Of a stretch of 64,000 nucleotides of DNA, positions 17,479 to 27,979 are shown one piece after another. How positions within the stretch are numbered: the first letter of the stretch is position 1; every line of letters starts with the position of its first letter. The notes below the pieces were generated by a model. It did no database searches and had not been told where the DNA came from. It was given only the letters and a program-made list of their open reading frames with translations. This DNA is from Propionibacteriaceae bacterium AM104-82. Lineage in GTDB: Bacteria; Actinomycetota; Actinomycetes; Propionibacteriales; Propionibacteriaceae. The position numbers and the translations under genes were made by a program. Location: positions 310,001-374,000 of the forward strand of contig JAQDQK010000001.1 in NCBI GenBank assembly GCA_027658995.1, written 5' to 3'.

Positions 17479-17582
17479 ATGGTGAGATTATCAATCCGCA
17501 TAGTGGACATGCAACATGGATTCGCGCTCAGCTTGGTCATACTGAACCGCAGTTGAAAATGATTCGTCAGAAGCGAGGAGCC
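17479..17582. promoter_or_regulatory. Divergent iclR / leuCD control region
   Basis: This 104-base region is markedly AT-richer than its flanks and includes the leuC site GAGGAG (17575-17580). TCCATATG at the IclR start and CATAGTGGA about 25 bases away form an imperfect inverted repeat, a weak operator candidate for the IclR protein. No exact palindrome longer than this was found. Confidence 0.4.
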
Positions 17583-18980
17583 ATGGGGAAAACCCTGAGC
17601 GAGAAGGTATGGGACGCGCACGTCGTCCGGTCGGCCGAAGGTGAGCCCGACCTGCTCTACATCGATCTGCATCTCGTGCACGAGGTCACGAGCCCGCAGG
17701 CGTTCGAGGGCCTTCGTCTCGCAGGTCGCCCCGTCCGTCGCCCGGACCTCACGCTCGCGACCGAGGATCACAACACCCCCACGCTGAACATCCTCGCCCC
17801 GATCGCCGACCCCGTCTCGAAGAAGCAGGTCGACACGTTGCGCCAGAACGCCAAGGACTTCGGCGTGCGCATCCACTCGCTTGGCGACAAGGACCAGGGC
17901 GTCGTCCACATCATCGGTCCCCAGTTGGGCGTCACGCAGCCCGGCATGACCATTGTGTGCGGCGACTCGCACACCTCCACGCACGGCGCGTTCGGCGCGC
18001 TCGCCTACGGCATCGGCACCTCCGAGGTCGAGCACGTCCTGGCGACCCAGACGCTGCCCCAGGCCAAGCCGAAGACCATGGCCGTCAACATCAACGGCGA
18101 ACTGCCCGACGGCGTGACCGCCAAGGACATCGTCCTGACGCTGATCGCCAAGGTCGGCACCGGCGGCGGCCAGGGCTATATCGTCGAGTACCGCGGCGAC
18201 ACCATCGAGAACCTGTCGATGGAGGGCCGCATGACGATCTGCAACATGTCGATCGAGTGGGGCGCCAAGGCGGGCATGATGGCCCCCGACGAGACCACCT
18301 TCGCCTATCTGAAGGGCCGCCCGCACGCGCCCGAGGGCGAGGACTGGGACGCCGCCGTCGAGTACTGGAGGACGCTCAAGTCGGACGACGACGCCACCTT
18401 CGACATCGAGGTCGACATCGACGCGACGAAGTTGACGCCGTTCGTCACCTGGGGCACCAACCCCGGCCACGGCGTCCCGTTGGGCGGCACCGTTCCCGCT
18501 CCCGAGGACTTCGACTCGGAGGTCGAGCAGGCCACCGCGAAGCGCGCGCTGGAGTACATGGATCTCACCCCCGGCACGCCGATGCGCGAGATCGCCGTCG
18601 ACACCGTCTTCCTGGGCTCCTGCACCAACGGCCGCATCGAGGACCTGCGCCTTGCCGCGTCCGTGCTGGAGGGCCGCAAGAAGGCCGACTCCGTCCGGAT
18701 GCTCGTGGTGCCGGGCTCGGCCCGCGTCCGCCTGCAGGCCGAGACCGAGGGCCTCGACAAGATCTTCCTCGACTTCGGAGCCGAGTGGCGCGCCGCCGGT
18801 TGCTCGATGTGCCTCGGCATGAACCCGGACCAGTTGGCCCCGGGCGAGCGCTCCGCGTCGACGTCGAACCGCAACTTCGAGGGTCGCCAGGGCAAGGGCG
18901 GTCGCACGCACCTCGTCTCGCCCGCCGTCGCGGCAGCCACCGCGATCACCGGCCACCTGTCCGCCCCTGCCGATCTCTGA
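17583..18980 (+). CDS. leuC: 3-isopropylmalate dehydratase large subunit
   Basis: A 465-aa aconitase-family iron-sulfur subunit that with LeuD isomerises 2-isopropylmalate (and citramalate-derived substrate) in leucine and isoleucine synthesis. Motifs: [39 protein letters not shown], the cluster-binding [13 protein letters not shown] and [13 protein letters not shown], and [16 protein letters not shown]. The ATG at 17583 after GAGGAG gives the family N-terminus. leuD follows after 18 bases. Confidence 0.96.
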   Translation: MGKTLSEKVWDAHVVRSAEGEPDLLYIDLHLVHEVTSPQAFEGLRLAGRPVRRPDLTLATEDHNTPTLNILAPIADPVSKKQVDTLRQNAKDFGVRIHSLGDKDQGVVHIIGPQLGVTQPGMTIVCGDSHTSTHGAFGALAYGIGTSEVEHVLATQTLPQAKPKTMAVNINGELPDGVTAKDIVLTLIAKVGTGGGQGYIVEYRGDTIENLSMEGRMTICNMSIEWGAKAGMMAPDETTFAYLKGRPHAPEGEDWDAAVEYWRTLKSDDDATFDIEVDIDATKLTPFVTWGTNPGHGVPLGGTVPAPEDFDSEVEQATAKRALEYMDLTPGTPMREIAVDTVFLGSCTNGRIEDLRLAASVLEGRKKADSVRMLVVPGSARVRLQAETEGLDKIFLDFGAEWRAAGCSMCLGMNPDQLAPGERSASTSNRNFEGRQGKGGRTHLVSPAVAAATAITGHLSAPADL

Positions 18981-18998
18981 GAGTAGGAACCAGAAACC

Positions 18999-19604
18999 AT
19001 GGAACCCTTCGTCAACCACACCGGCATCGCGGTCCCGCTGCAGCGCAGCAACGTCGACACCGACCAGATCATCCCCGCCGTCTACCTGAAGCGCATCACG
19101 CGCACCGGGTTCGAGGACGGGCTGTTCGCCGCCTGGCGCAACGACCCCGAGTTCGTGCTGAACCGTGAGCCGTTCACGACGGGCACGATCCTGATCCCCG
19201 GCCCCGACTTCGGCACCGGATCCTCCCGCGAGCACGCCGTCTGGGCGCTGCAGAACTACGGCTTCAAGGTCGTGGTCGGCACCCGCTTCGGGGACATCTT
19301 CCGCTCCAACTCGGGCAAGGCGGGCCTCCTGGTCGCCGTCGTCTCCGAGGCCGACCGCGACGCGCTGTGGGCTGCCATCGAGGCCGACCCGAACGTCGAG
19401 ACCACGGTCGACCTGCCGTCCCAGACGATCACCCGGGGCGATCTGAGCGTGAGCTTCGAGATCGACGACTACACCAAGCACCGCCTGCTCAACGGCCTCG
19501 ACGACATCTCGCTGACGCTGCAGCACGCCGACACCATCTCGGCCTACGAGGCGTCCCGCCCATCGTTCAAGCCGAAGACCCTCCCGGCCCGCACCGCCGG
19601 CTGA
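18999..19604 (+). CDS. leuD: 3-isopropylmalate dehydratase small subunit
   Basis: A 201-aa swivelling-domain subunit that completes the LeuCD isomerase. Motifs: [16 protein letters not shown] at the N-terminus, [17 protein letters not shown], and [11 protein letters not shown]. Same operon as leuC; followed by a 13-bp hairpin. It is the last core gene before the defence island. Confidence 0.96.
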   Translation: MEPFVNHTGIAVPLQRSNVDTDQIIPAVYLKRITRTGFEDGLFAAWRNDPEFVLNREPFTTGTILIPGPDFGTGSSREHAVWALQNYGFKVVVGTRFGDIFRSNSGKAGLLVAVVSEADRDALWAAIEADPNVETTVDLPSQTITRGDLSVSFEIDDYTKHRLLNGLDDISLTLQHADTISAYEASRPSFKPKTLPARTAG

Positions 19605-19620
19605 GTCCCAGACGCCGCGC

Positions 19621-19649
19621 ACGGCCCGCCTCCGCTGGAGGCGGGCCGT
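19621..19649 (+). terminator. Hairpin terminator of leuCD
   Basis: A 13-bp perfect stem (19621-19633 with 19637-19649, 3-base loop) lies 16 bases after the leuD stop. From here to the next start (about 19891) I see no gene and no clear promoter. Confidence 0.7.
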
Positions 19650-19890
19650 TGCCGTTCCCGGCCACATGCGATGGTTCGCGAAGGGAGCGTAGAGGTCGCC
19701 CAGAGGGCCGCCGCTCTGGATTGGTTCCGGTCCTCTTGTCGCCCGGACGGGGCATTGTCGTCTCACTGCGAGGCATGAGGCAAGCATCCGGCTCCTCGTG
19801 GGCCGAGGTGAAACTGTCAGAGGGATACCCCTAGACTCCCTGGCACGCGTAGGTAGGGCGAAGTGGCTGATGCAGGGGGATATCGCGGAT

Positions 19891-22800
19891 ATGGGTCAAG
19901 AGCTGGTGGACAGGTGTGTCCGGGTCTTTAGGTTCTTGGCGGCAGCACAACAGCTACGCCACAAGCCAGTGGCCGATCTCAGCAGCTACGAGAAGACCGG
20001 AGATGTGATCTGGTTCCATCGGCTGCCTGAGGCGGAGACCGTCCGATGGGAGAGCCCAAGCGAACCGTCCGAGGCGTTCCTGGAGGTCGACCGTTTGGTC
20101 GCGCACCGGATGCCGGAGCTGCCGGAGACTCTCCGGGGGCGCGTGGAGGGCGATCTCTCCGATCCTGCGACGCGGCCAGCCCTTCAGCTCCCCACCGACG
20201 ACGATGGCGTCGACGACAACCTCAGGGACGAACTCTCGTGCCGGTTTGAGCAGTGGTTGTCGACCTGGCAGGAATGGGCGAATCGCGAGGCCGAGGAGGC
20301 CCCGGTGCGCAAGCTGTACGCGCGGCTCTTCCAGGTTCACCTCCAGGCCGAGCAGAAGGCCGAGGAGATGCAGCTCGTCCTCGCGGTTGGTCTGCTCAAC
20401 TGGCAGCCGCAGGTGGGAGGTCGCGTCAGGCGTCACGTCCTGACCGCGGAGGTGGGCTCGCACCTGGATGAGAAGAGCGGCCGCCTTTCCTTCCGCGTCG
20501 ACGAGAGCGTCACCTCGCTGAGGGCAGAGCTCGACATGCTCGACCCCAGCCAAGTCCAAGACCCCGCGCTCGTTACGGGATTTGCCCGCGAGGCAGGCGT
20601 CGCCGGCGACAATCCGCTCGCAGAGTCGGTCGCCGATCTGCTGCGTGGCTTCGCCAACCGCCTCCATGGAGAGGCGCGCTACGAGGAGTCGCTGGAGGAC
20701 GGGGTCGCCGAGCTGTCGCCGGTCGTCCGTTTCGCGCCGGCCCTGATCTTCCGCCCGAGGAGCCAGGCGGGCCTCATTCAGGCTCTCCAACAGATCGCCA
20801 GCCAGATCGAGGAAACGCAGGCCGTGCCGTCCGGCCTGATGCCGCTCGTTGACCCGAACCTGCCGCCGCAGGTGACGCACAACCCGGCGCCCGGCGCGCT
20901 CCTGCGCGTCGATGACGACGTCATCGCCCCCTTGCCCCTCAACGACAAGCAGCGTGAAATCCTGCGCCGTGTCGAGACCAATGCCCAAACCGTCGTTCAG
21001 GGGCCGCCCGGGACGGGCAAGACCCACATGGCCGCGGCGCTGATCTCTCACCTGGTTGCTCAGGGCAAGCGGGTCCTCGTCACTGCCCAGACCGACCGTG
21101 CCCTCTACGAGGTGCGCGGCAAGCTGCCTCGCGAGGTTCGCCCCCTTGCGGTGTCCGTGATGAGTGGCACTCAAAAGGACATCGCCGATCTGCAGACGGC
21201 CGTGCGGGAGATTGCACGCCGCGCAGAGTCGCACGATGCCGAGGGTAGCCGCCACAATGTCGAACGGATCCTCGCTGAGGTTGAGCAGCTTCGCGGTGAG
21301 CGGCAGGTGCTCAACCGGAGCCTGGTCCAGGCCCGCGAGAGTGAGGTCCAAGAGGTTCAGTTTGAGGGCCGGTCGGCCAGCCTCGCCGCCTTTGCGCAGG
21401 AGTTCGCCGAGCAGGTCGCCGTCCACGGCTGGGCAGATGACCTCGTGGACGGCCGCGTGGATCTCCCGACCCCCATGAGCGCCAAGGAGGCGCGAGAGTG
21501 GCTCGGCCTCCTGCGTGACACGAAGCTGACCGGTGAGGAAGAGCAAGTGCGGCGCCGGCGCCTCGATCCGGCCGGCCTCCTGACGCCGCCCGAGTTCGCA
21601 GCGGCCGTCCAATCCGAGAGCGACGCGGAAACCAGCCTCCAACGCTCCCGTCGATCGCCGCTTTCCTGCCCTCCAGCCATGGTTCCAGAGGTGGCCATCG
21701 AACTGAGGGCGAGCCTGGTGCAGGCGCAGTCCGACATCGACGCGACCCAGCAGTGGGGCGAGGGGTGGATCGCCGACGCGCTGAGGGACACCCTCGCGGG
21801 CACGCCCGGGGTGTGGGACGGGCGCGCAAGGAAGCTCGAAGCCGGTCTTGAGTCGATCGAAGAGTTGAGCGTCGCCGTCCCCTTCGGCACTCGCATCGAA
21901 GCGGGGGCGGAGCCAGACCAGTTCGTCCCCATGGCGCAGTCCCTGACCGCGCACATCGAGGCATCGGGTCCGATCAAGACGAGTGCGGACGGACACCCGA
22001 AGGTGGGCATGTTCGCCCCCCGGGTCGTCAAGGAGTGTCAGCCCTTCTTCGAGCAGGTCCGCGTCAACGGCGTGCCAGCCACGACCGTTGAGAGCCTCGC
22101 GATCTTCGTCAACCACACCAAGGCCTGGCGTCACCTCGATGAGCTGGACAAGCTGTGGCCAGCCACCACCACGATTCCCGTCGAAGACACCGTCCAGGAA
22201 CGCGTCGACTGGCACAGGAGCCAGTTGCAGCGCATCGCCAACATCGCCGAGCTTGGCGCCTCCCTCGAGGAGCTGAGGCAGCGTTTCCTCGGCCACGGCA
22301 TGCAGATCACTGACTGGAACGACAAGTCATTCCTGTACGATGTTCGGCATGCGCTGGATGAGCTGATCCTCACCGACGCGCTGGAGTCGTCGCGGGTGCC
22401 GCTGGGTCACCTGGAGGCCGCGCTCTCGGAATCGGTCGTCCATGGCGACGCTGCCGAAGCCATTGACGCGGCCCTCACCGCGGTGCGCGATCGCGACGTG
22501 GCCGGCTACGCGGACGCCATCGGGTCGATGCGCGCCCTCATGGTCGCCGCACAGCGCCTCGCGCGACGCGACGGCCTCTCCGATCGCCTCGGCGAGGCAG
22601 CACCCCGTCTCCTCGCGGCCATCACGGCAGACCTGGACAATCAGGAGTGGGACCACAGGCTTGCGCAGGTCGAGGGCCTGTTCCGCCGTGCCCGACTTGG
22701 GGCCTGGATCCTCTCGTGGAAGCTGACAGACTCGAACTCGATCCAGGGTCAACTGGCGGTGATCGAGGCGCGACTGACATCGCTGGCCGGAAAGGTGGCC

Positions 22801-25086
22801 GCGCTGCGTGCGTGGGGCCATGCGGTGAGTCCCGAACGGCTGACCCCCGGCGCCCGTGCCGACCTCTCAAGCTACGCGGACCTCGTCAAGAAGCTGGGTA
22901 AGGGAACCGGAAAGTACGCAGCGCAGCGCAAGGCGGAGATCCGCTCTGCGATGGAACGCTGCCGTCCGGCGGTCCCGGTGTGGATCATGCCGATCTACCG
23001 CATCACGGAACAGTTCGCCATGCAGGAGAACATGTTCGACGTTGTGATCGTCGACGAAGCGTCCCAGGCGGGCCTTGAGGCGACCTTCCTGCAATACCTC
23101 GCGCCGAGCATCGTCGTGATCGGCGACGACAAGCAGGTGTCCCCGGCCAATGTCGGGCTCGACGAGCAGCAACTCCGCGACCTGGCCACCCAGTACCTCG
23201 AGGACGACAAGTACAAGCCCAACTGGCAGGACCCGAAGCGGTCCCTCTTCGATGAGGCGGGCATGCGCTATCAGGGCAGGCTCACGCTGGTCGAGCACCG
23301 GCGCTGCTACAAGGAGATCATCGAGTTCAGCAACCGGATTGCCTACAAGCCAAACGGTGTCGAGCTCATCCCCGTCCGTCAGTTCGGTGCCGACCGGCTG
23401 GACCCGTTCGTCAACCGGTTCGTTCCGACGGGCAATACCGCCGAGGGCCGCAACGTCAACGTTCCCGAGGCCGATGCCCTGATCTCCGACCTGTTGCATT
23501 GCCTGAAGGACCCCGCCTTTGCTGGCAAGACCATGGCCGTCATCTCGTTGGTGGGTGTCGATCAAGCCAAGTTCATCGAGGGCAAGCTGCTGGGTCAGGT
23601 GTCCTCGGAGGAGTGGGCTCGGCGCGACCTGCGGGTGGGCATCTCGCCAGACTTCCAGGGTGCCGAACGGGACGTGGTCTTCCTCTCCATGGTTTCCGCC
23701 GTCGAACCGGGGAAGCGACTGAGTTCCCTGACCGCCGAGATGTACATCCAGCGGTTCAACGTTGCCGTGAGCCGCGCGCGGGATCAGGTGCGGCTCTTCC
23801 ATTCTGTTCAGGCGTCTGAGATTCCGAACGAGGATGACGTGCGCCGCAAGCTGCTGGACCACGCATATGAGGTCACCTCGACAGGTCGGGCGCTGAGCCA
23901 CCTTGGCAGCGAGCCGGTGGACGAAGACCGTCGCGTCGAGCCGTTTGACTCGCTCTTCGAGCAGCGGGTGTACAACCGGTTGGTCGAGCGGGGCTACACC
24001 GTCCTGCCGCAGCAACATGAGTTGGGCTATCGCATCGACCTGGTGGTGGTCGGGGCGCGGGGCCGCCTCGCGGTCGAGTGCGATGGGGACCGATGGCACG
24101 GGCCCGAGGACTATTCGCGAGACCTTGCCCGGCAGCGTGAACTCGAGCGATGCGGGTGGCACTTCTTCAGAATCCGCGAGTCCCAGTACTACGTCGACCC
24201 GAGTCGTTCGCTCGAGCCGCTGTGGAGGGAACTGGAGAGTCGCGAGATTCACCCCTTCGGAGACACGACGAGCGAGCCGCACGACCAGCGCGATGATCAC
24301 GCCATGGAAGCCGAGCCGGAGGGTCACGCTGGCCTGGACGAACCTGTGGTGGCTGAGAGCGATCCGGCAGAGGCCGAGGTGGAGATCTCCTGGACTCCGC
24401 GACGTGCCGCAGCGGCAAGCGATGAGACTCCATCTTCAGAACATCGTGGCGGCGGCGAGGAGCCGGAGTCCTTGACCTACGGCGCCGACGTCCCGGTCTC
24501 GCCTATCAGCGCGGATGAGTGGTTCGACGAGCCCGGCGAGTTCGACGAGGCCCGCCAGGGCGCCGATCTTCATCCGTACACGGCGTTCCAGGCAGCGATG
24601 ATCCCGGTCGCGGGCGCCCAGTTGAGCGAGCTCGTCGACGGCATCACCGAGATTGTGGCCGTCGAGGGTCCCGTCACCATCTCGAGGGTCAAGCGTGCCT
24701 ACGTCTTGGCGTCGGGCGGACGACGGGTAGGCAGCGAGATTGGTCGGCTCCTCGACCGAGCCGTCCAGTCCGCGATCCGGAGGGGGCGCGTCCATGTCGA
24801 TCCCGCGGCGCGGGGAGTGGCCTTCGAGGAGAGAACCCTCCGCCTCACGGCTGAGGTGCCCGACCGCCTCCGCGCGCTGGGCCCCCGCGACCTCGGCCAG
24901 GTGCCGCGAAGTGAGCTCGACTGGCTGGTTCGCACGGTGGCCGAGCGAGTCCCTCACGCCACGCCGGACGAGCTGATGCGAGCGACGCTTCGGCAGTACG
25001 GGCCGTTGAGTCGACTGGCTGCGAATGCACGCCGCATCCTGCTCCCGTCTGTGGTGGCATTGACAGAGCGCGATGTCGTGAACTGA
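19891..25086 (+). CDS. SF1 (UPF1-like) helicase fused to Vsr/MTES_1575-type nuclease and DUF3320-like domain
   Basis: A giant protein (1731 aa from this start). A helical N-terminal region (1-350) precedes helicase motifs: Walker A GPPGTGKT (371-378), VIVDEASQ (about 1050), IGDDKQVSP, EHRRCYKEI, FQGAERDVVFLSM and RFNVAVSRARDQV (about 1290). A nuclease domain at about 1350-1450 has FEQRVYNRLVERGYTV, YRIDLVVV, AVECDGDRWHG and RQRELERCGWHFFRIR, the very-short-patch-repair-like fold of MTES_1575. The tail (about 1590-1720) resembles DUF3320. GGGGGA sits 10 bases before this ATG; the ATG at 19870 and GTG at 19798 are possible but lack a ribosome site. It probably unwinds and cuts foreign DNA. The SNF2 gene follows. 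Confidence 0.85.
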   Translation: MGQELVDRCVRVFRFLAAAQQLRHKPVADLSSYEKTGDVIWFHRLPEAETVRWESPSEPSEAFLEVDRLVAHRMPELPETLRGRVEGDLSDPATRPALQLPTDDDGVDDNLRDELSCRFEQWLSTWQEWANREAEEAPVRKLYARLFQVHLQAEQKAEEMQLVLAVGLLNWQPQVGGRVRRHVLTAEVGSHLDEKSGRLSFRVDESVTSLRAELDMLDPSQVQDPALVTGFAREAGVAGDNPLAESVADLLRGFANRLHGEARYEESLEDGVAELSPVVRFAPALIFRPRSQAGLIQALQQIASQIEETQAVPSGLMPLVDPNLPPQVTHNPAPGALLRVDDDVIAPLPLNDKQREILRRVETNAQTVVQGPPGTGKTHMAAALISHLVAQGKRVLVTAQTDRALYEVRGKLPREVRPLAVSVMSGTQKDIADLQTAVREIARRAESHDAEGSRHNVERILAEVEQLRGERQVLNRSLVQARESEVQEVQFEGRSASLAAFAQEFAEQVAVHGWADDLVDGRVDLPTPMSAKEAREWLGLLRDTKLTGEEEQVRRRRLDPAGLLTPPEFAAAVQSESDAETSLQRSRRSPLSCPPAMVPEVAIELRASLVQAQSDIDATQQWGEGWIADALRDTLAGTPGVWDGRARKLEAGLESIEELSVAVPFGTRIEAGAEPDQFVPMAQSLTAHIEASGPIKTSADGHPKVGMFAPRVVKECQPFFEQVRVNGVPATTVESLAIFVNHTKAWRHLDELDKLWPATTTIPVEDTVQERVDWHRSQLQRIANIAELGASLEELRQRFLGHGMQITDWNDKSFLYDVRHALDELILTDALESSRVPLGHLEAALSESVVHGDAAEAIDAALTAVRDRDVAGYADAIGSMRALMVAAQRLARRDGLSDRLGEAAPRLLAAITADLDNQEWDHRLAQVEGLFRRARLGAWILSWKLTDSNSIQGQLAVIEARLTSLAGKVAALRAWGHAVSPERLTPGARADLSSYADLVKKLGKGTGKYAAQRKAEIRSAMERCRPAVPVWIMPIYRITEQFAMQENMFDVVIVDEASQAGLEATFLQYLAPSIVVIGDDKQVSPANVGLDEQQLRDLATQYLEDDKYKPNWQDPKRSLFDEAGMRYQGRLTLVEHRRCYKEIIEFSNRIAYKPNGVELIPVRQFGADRLDPFVNRFVPTGNTAEGRNVNVPEADALISDLLHCLKDPAFAGKTMAVISLVGVDQAKFIEGKLLGQVSSEEWARRDLRVGISPDFQGAERDVVFLSMVSAVEPGKRLSSLTAEMYIQRFNVAVSRARDQVRLFHSVQASEIPNEDDVRRKLLDHAYEVTSTGRALSHLGSEPVDEDRRVEPFDSLFEQRVYNRLVERGYTVLPQQHELGYRIDLVVVGARGRLAVECDGDRWHGPEDYSRDLARQRELERCGWHFFRIRESQYYVDPSRSLEPLWRELESREIHPFGDTTSEPHDQRDDHAMEAEPEGHAGLDEPVVAESDPAEAEVEISWTPRRAAAASDETPSSEHRGGGEEPESLTYGADVPVSPISADEWFDEPGEFDEARQGADLHPYTAFQAAMIPVAGAQLSELVDGITEIVAVEGPVTISRVKRAYVLASGGRRVGSEIGRLLDRAVQSAIRRGRVHVDPAARGVAFEERTLRLTAEVPDRLRALGPRDLGQVPRSELDWLVRTVAERVPHATPDELMRATLRQYGPLSRLAANARRILLPSVVALTERDVVN

Positions 25087-25159
25087 CCGGACGGACATGC
25101 CGCTCGCAGCTAGCGGGGTCTGCCAAGCTATCGACCGTGATGAGGAGTTTCGCCCGACG

Positions 25160-27979
25160 ATGAGCGCACAAGTTTTCGCCCCTGGGGCCGTGGTTGTTGT
25201 CCGTGACGAAGAGTGGCTGGTCACTCAGGTGGAGGAGACCGCCGACGGGCAAGCGGTCACGGTGCAGGGGATCTCGGACCTGGTGCGCGGTCAGGACGCC
25301 GTGTTCTTCGAGTCCCTCGACGACATCGCCGTCCTCGACCCACGCAACGCCACCATCAAGCCGGACGGATCACCGCGCTACCGCGATTCCCGCCTGTGGC
25401 TCGAGTCGACGCTGCGCAAGACCCCTGTGCCGCTGGGCGACGCGGCACTGACGGTGTCGACCCGGGTGCTCTCGAACCCCCTCGGCTACCAGCAGAAGGC
25501 GGTGGCAAAGGCGCTCGACCCGGCCAACCTGCGCCCGCGCATCCTGCTTGCCGACGCAGTCGGCCTCGGAAAGACGCTGGAGATCGGCATGATCCTGGCC
25601 GAGCTGATCCGACGTGGGCGCGGCGAACGGATCCTGATCGTCACCCCCAGGCACGTCCTGGAGCAGATGCAGCACGAGATGTGGTCCCGCTTCGCGATTC
25701 CTTTCGTGCGGCTCGACTCTCAGGGCGTCGCCCGCGTCAAGCAGAAGCTGCCCGCCAACCGCAACCCCTTCACCTACTTCCGACGCGTGATCATCTCGAT
25801 GGACACCTTGAAGCAGGAACGCTTCGTCCACGACCTGCGCCGTCACCACTGGGACGCCGTCGTCATCGATGAGTCACACAACGCGACGAACGCCGACACG
25901 CAGAACAACCGGCTCGCCACGATCCTTGCACCGCAAACCGACGCCCTGATCCTCGCCTCCGCCACACCCCACAACGGCAAGGCCGAGTCGTTCGCGAACC
26001 TCGTGCGGCTCCTCGACCCGACGGCCGTGTCGGTCGAGGGCGAACTGGACCTGGACCGCGTCCAGGACCTCGTCATCCGCCGCCACCGGCACAGCCCAGA
26101 GGTCGCCAACGAGGTCGGCTCCGACTGGGCCGAGCGCCGCGAGCCGGACAACCGTCTGGTGCCCGCCTCGCCCGCGGAGAACGCGGTCGTGGACGAACTG
26201 GTGCACACCTGGCTGCGCCCGGCCGCGGGTTCCTCGCCCTACTCGGGGGAGAACGGACGGCTGTTTCCGTGGACGCTCGCGAAGGCCTTCCTCAGCTCTC
26301 CCGCCGCGCTTGAGGCGACCCTCACTGACCGTCTCGCACGGCTGGGCGACACCGTGCGTGAGCGTCGGGAGGCCGACGCGCTCACGGTGCTGCTTCGGCT
26401 CAACGACGCCTGCCAAGCCTCCTCGTCGAAGTACACGGCCCTCGTCGACTACCTCCGCGAGATCGGGATCGGCCCCAAGTCCGATGCGCGCGCCGTCATC
26501 TTCTCGGAACGGGTCGCGACCCTCGACTGGCTGCGCGAGCGCCTCGCGGTCGACCTGCGGATGAGGCCCGACCAGATCGATGTCCTCCACGGCGGCCTCG
26601 GCGACGACCAGCAGCAGGGCATCGTCGAGAGCTTCAAGCAGTCGAGCTCCCCGATCCGCGTCCTCGTGACCGGGGACGTCGCCAGCGAGGGCGTCAACCT
26701 GCACAAGCAGTGCCACCACCTCATCCACTACGACATCCCGTGGTCGCTGATCCGCATCGAGCAGCGCAACGGACGCATCGACCGCTACGGCCAACTCCAC
26801 TCGCCGCAGATCACGACCCTCCTGCTGTCACCCGACGACGACACGTTCGCAGGTGACATCAAGGTCCTGACGAAGCTCGTCAGCCGGGAGCAGGAGGTCC
26901 ACAAGTCCCTGGGTGACGCCGCCAGCATCATGGGAAAGTACTCCGTCAAGGCCGAAGAGGAGGAGATCCTCAGGGCGCTGGCAGGCGTGAAACGCTTCGA
27001 GGATGTGGTCCCCGACGCGCCCGTGGTCGAGGCCGATGACATGAGTTGGCTGGACGAACTGCTGGGCGCGGACGCCTCCGACGTCGTCCGGCCGGACGAG
27101 GCCCCTGCCAGGCTGCTGTATCCGAGGGCCGTGGACTTCCTCAGCGAGGCGCTCGCCGCGGCATACCCGAACCCCGAAGAGGCCCCGCAGCCGGGAGACA
27201 GCGGAGGCGTCGGCTGGCGTCGCAAGGGCGCCATCGTGGAGTTCGTGCCACCAGCAGACCTGGTGCAGCGCCTCGACGTGCTGCCGCAGACCTACCTGAC
27301 CGACAGGCAGGTCCGCGACAACCTCCGGTTGGTCACCGATCACGCGCTGGGGGCCGCCATCCTCGAGGATGCGCTGACCGATGCGAGCTCGTCATCCTGG
27401 CCCGAGGCGCACTACCTCGGCCCGCTGCATCCGGTGCTCGACTGGGCCGCCGACCGGGCGCTCGCGACGCTCGGCCGCAACGAGGTGTACGCCGTGCGGG
27501 GCCAGGTGGCGGCGCCAACCGTGCTGCTGAACGGCACCCTCATCAACAAGCGCGGCCAAGTGGTGGCGTCGAGCTGGCTGCTCGCCGACTTCACGGGCGA
27601 GCGACCCGCCATCCGCCCGTATCCGTCGGCGCCGGAACTCTTCGAGGCCGTCGGGGTGCTCGACCAGCAGAGCAATCCTGGCCCCGTCGACCTGCCCGAG
27701 CGTTCGCTCATCCGACCAGCGGTTGACGCGGCCACCGCCTTCCTGTCGCTCCAGATGGGGGCCGCCGAGAGCGACGCCCGGATGAGGGTGGACGAGTGGG
27801 TCGAACGGACCCAGCGCTGGCAGCACGAGGCCGACGCCCTCATCCAGCGTCACAACGTGGTGCAGAACCGGGCGTTGGTGCGTCAGCAAGAGGAGCTGAG
27901 CCGCGACATGATGCCCGACCGGCAGTTGGTCCGCCCGCTGCTTGTCGTCCTCCCAGAACAGAAGGTGAACCATGGCTGA
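25160..27979 (+). CDS. SNF2/HepA-type helicase-like ATPase (DrmD-like)
   Basis: A 939-aa SF2 ATPase of the RapA/HepA branch. RecA1 has GLGKT (135-139) and DESH near 233; SAT is in ILASATPHNGKAESF. RecA2 has VLVTGDVASEGVNL (about 500) and IEQRNGRIDRYGQ (about 532). The C-terminal 350 residues are not recognised. DISARM systems carry a comparable protein, DrmD, beside an adenine methyltransferase, as here. The ATG at 25160 follows GAGGAG and begins at FAPGAVVVVRDEEWLV, the usual N-terminal SH3-like stretch; an ATG at 25097 would add 21 residues. It overlaps the methyltransferase gene by 8 bases. Confidence 0.85.
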   Translation: MSAQVFAPGAVVVVRDEEWLVTQVEETADGQAVTVQGISDLVRGQDAVFFESLDDIAVLDPRNATIKPDGSPRYRDSRLWLESTLRKTPVPLGDAALTVSTRVLSNPLGYQQKAVAKALDPANLRPRILLADAVGLGKTLEIGMILAELIRRGRGERILIVTPRHVLEQMQHEMWSRFAIPFVRLDSQGVARVKQKLPANRNPFTYFRRVIISMDTLKQERFVHDLRRHHWDAVVIDESHNATNADTQNNRLATILAPQTDALILASATPHNGKAESFANLVRLLDPTAVSVEGELDLDRVQDLVIRRHRHSPEVANEVGSDWAERREPDNRLVPASPAENAVVDELVHTWLRPAAGSSPYSGENGRLFPWTLAKAFLSSPAALEATLTDRLARLGDTVRERREADALTVLLRLNDACQASSSKYTALVDYLREIGIGPKSDARAVIFSERVATLDWLRERLAVDLRMRPDQIDVLHGGLGDDQQQGIVESFKQSSSPIRVLVTGDVASEGVNLHKQCHHLIHYDIPWSLIRIEQRNGRIDRYGQLHSPQITTLLLSPDDDTFAGDIKVLTKLVSREQEVHKSLGDAASIMGKYSVKAEEEEILRALAGVKRFEDVVPDAPVVEADDMSWLDELLGADASDVVRPDEAPARLLYPRAVDFLSEALAAAYPNPEEAPQPGDSGGVGWRRKGAIVEFVPPADLVQRLDVLPQTYLTDRQVRDNLRLVTDHALGAAILEDALTDASSSSWPEAHYLGPLHPVLDWAADRALATLGRNEVYAVRGQVAAPTVLLNGTLINKRGQVVASSWLLADFTGERPAIRPYPSAPELFEAVGVLDQQSNPGPVDLPERSLIRPAVDAATAFLSLQMGAAESDARMRVDEWVERTQRWQHEADALIQRHNVVQNRALVRQQEELSRDMMPDRQLVRPLLVVLPEQKVNHG

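Noticed and set aside
17403..19787. A 794-codon minus-strand frame opposite leuCD
   Set aside because: No recognisable motif; leuC and leuD on the plus strand are unambiguous.
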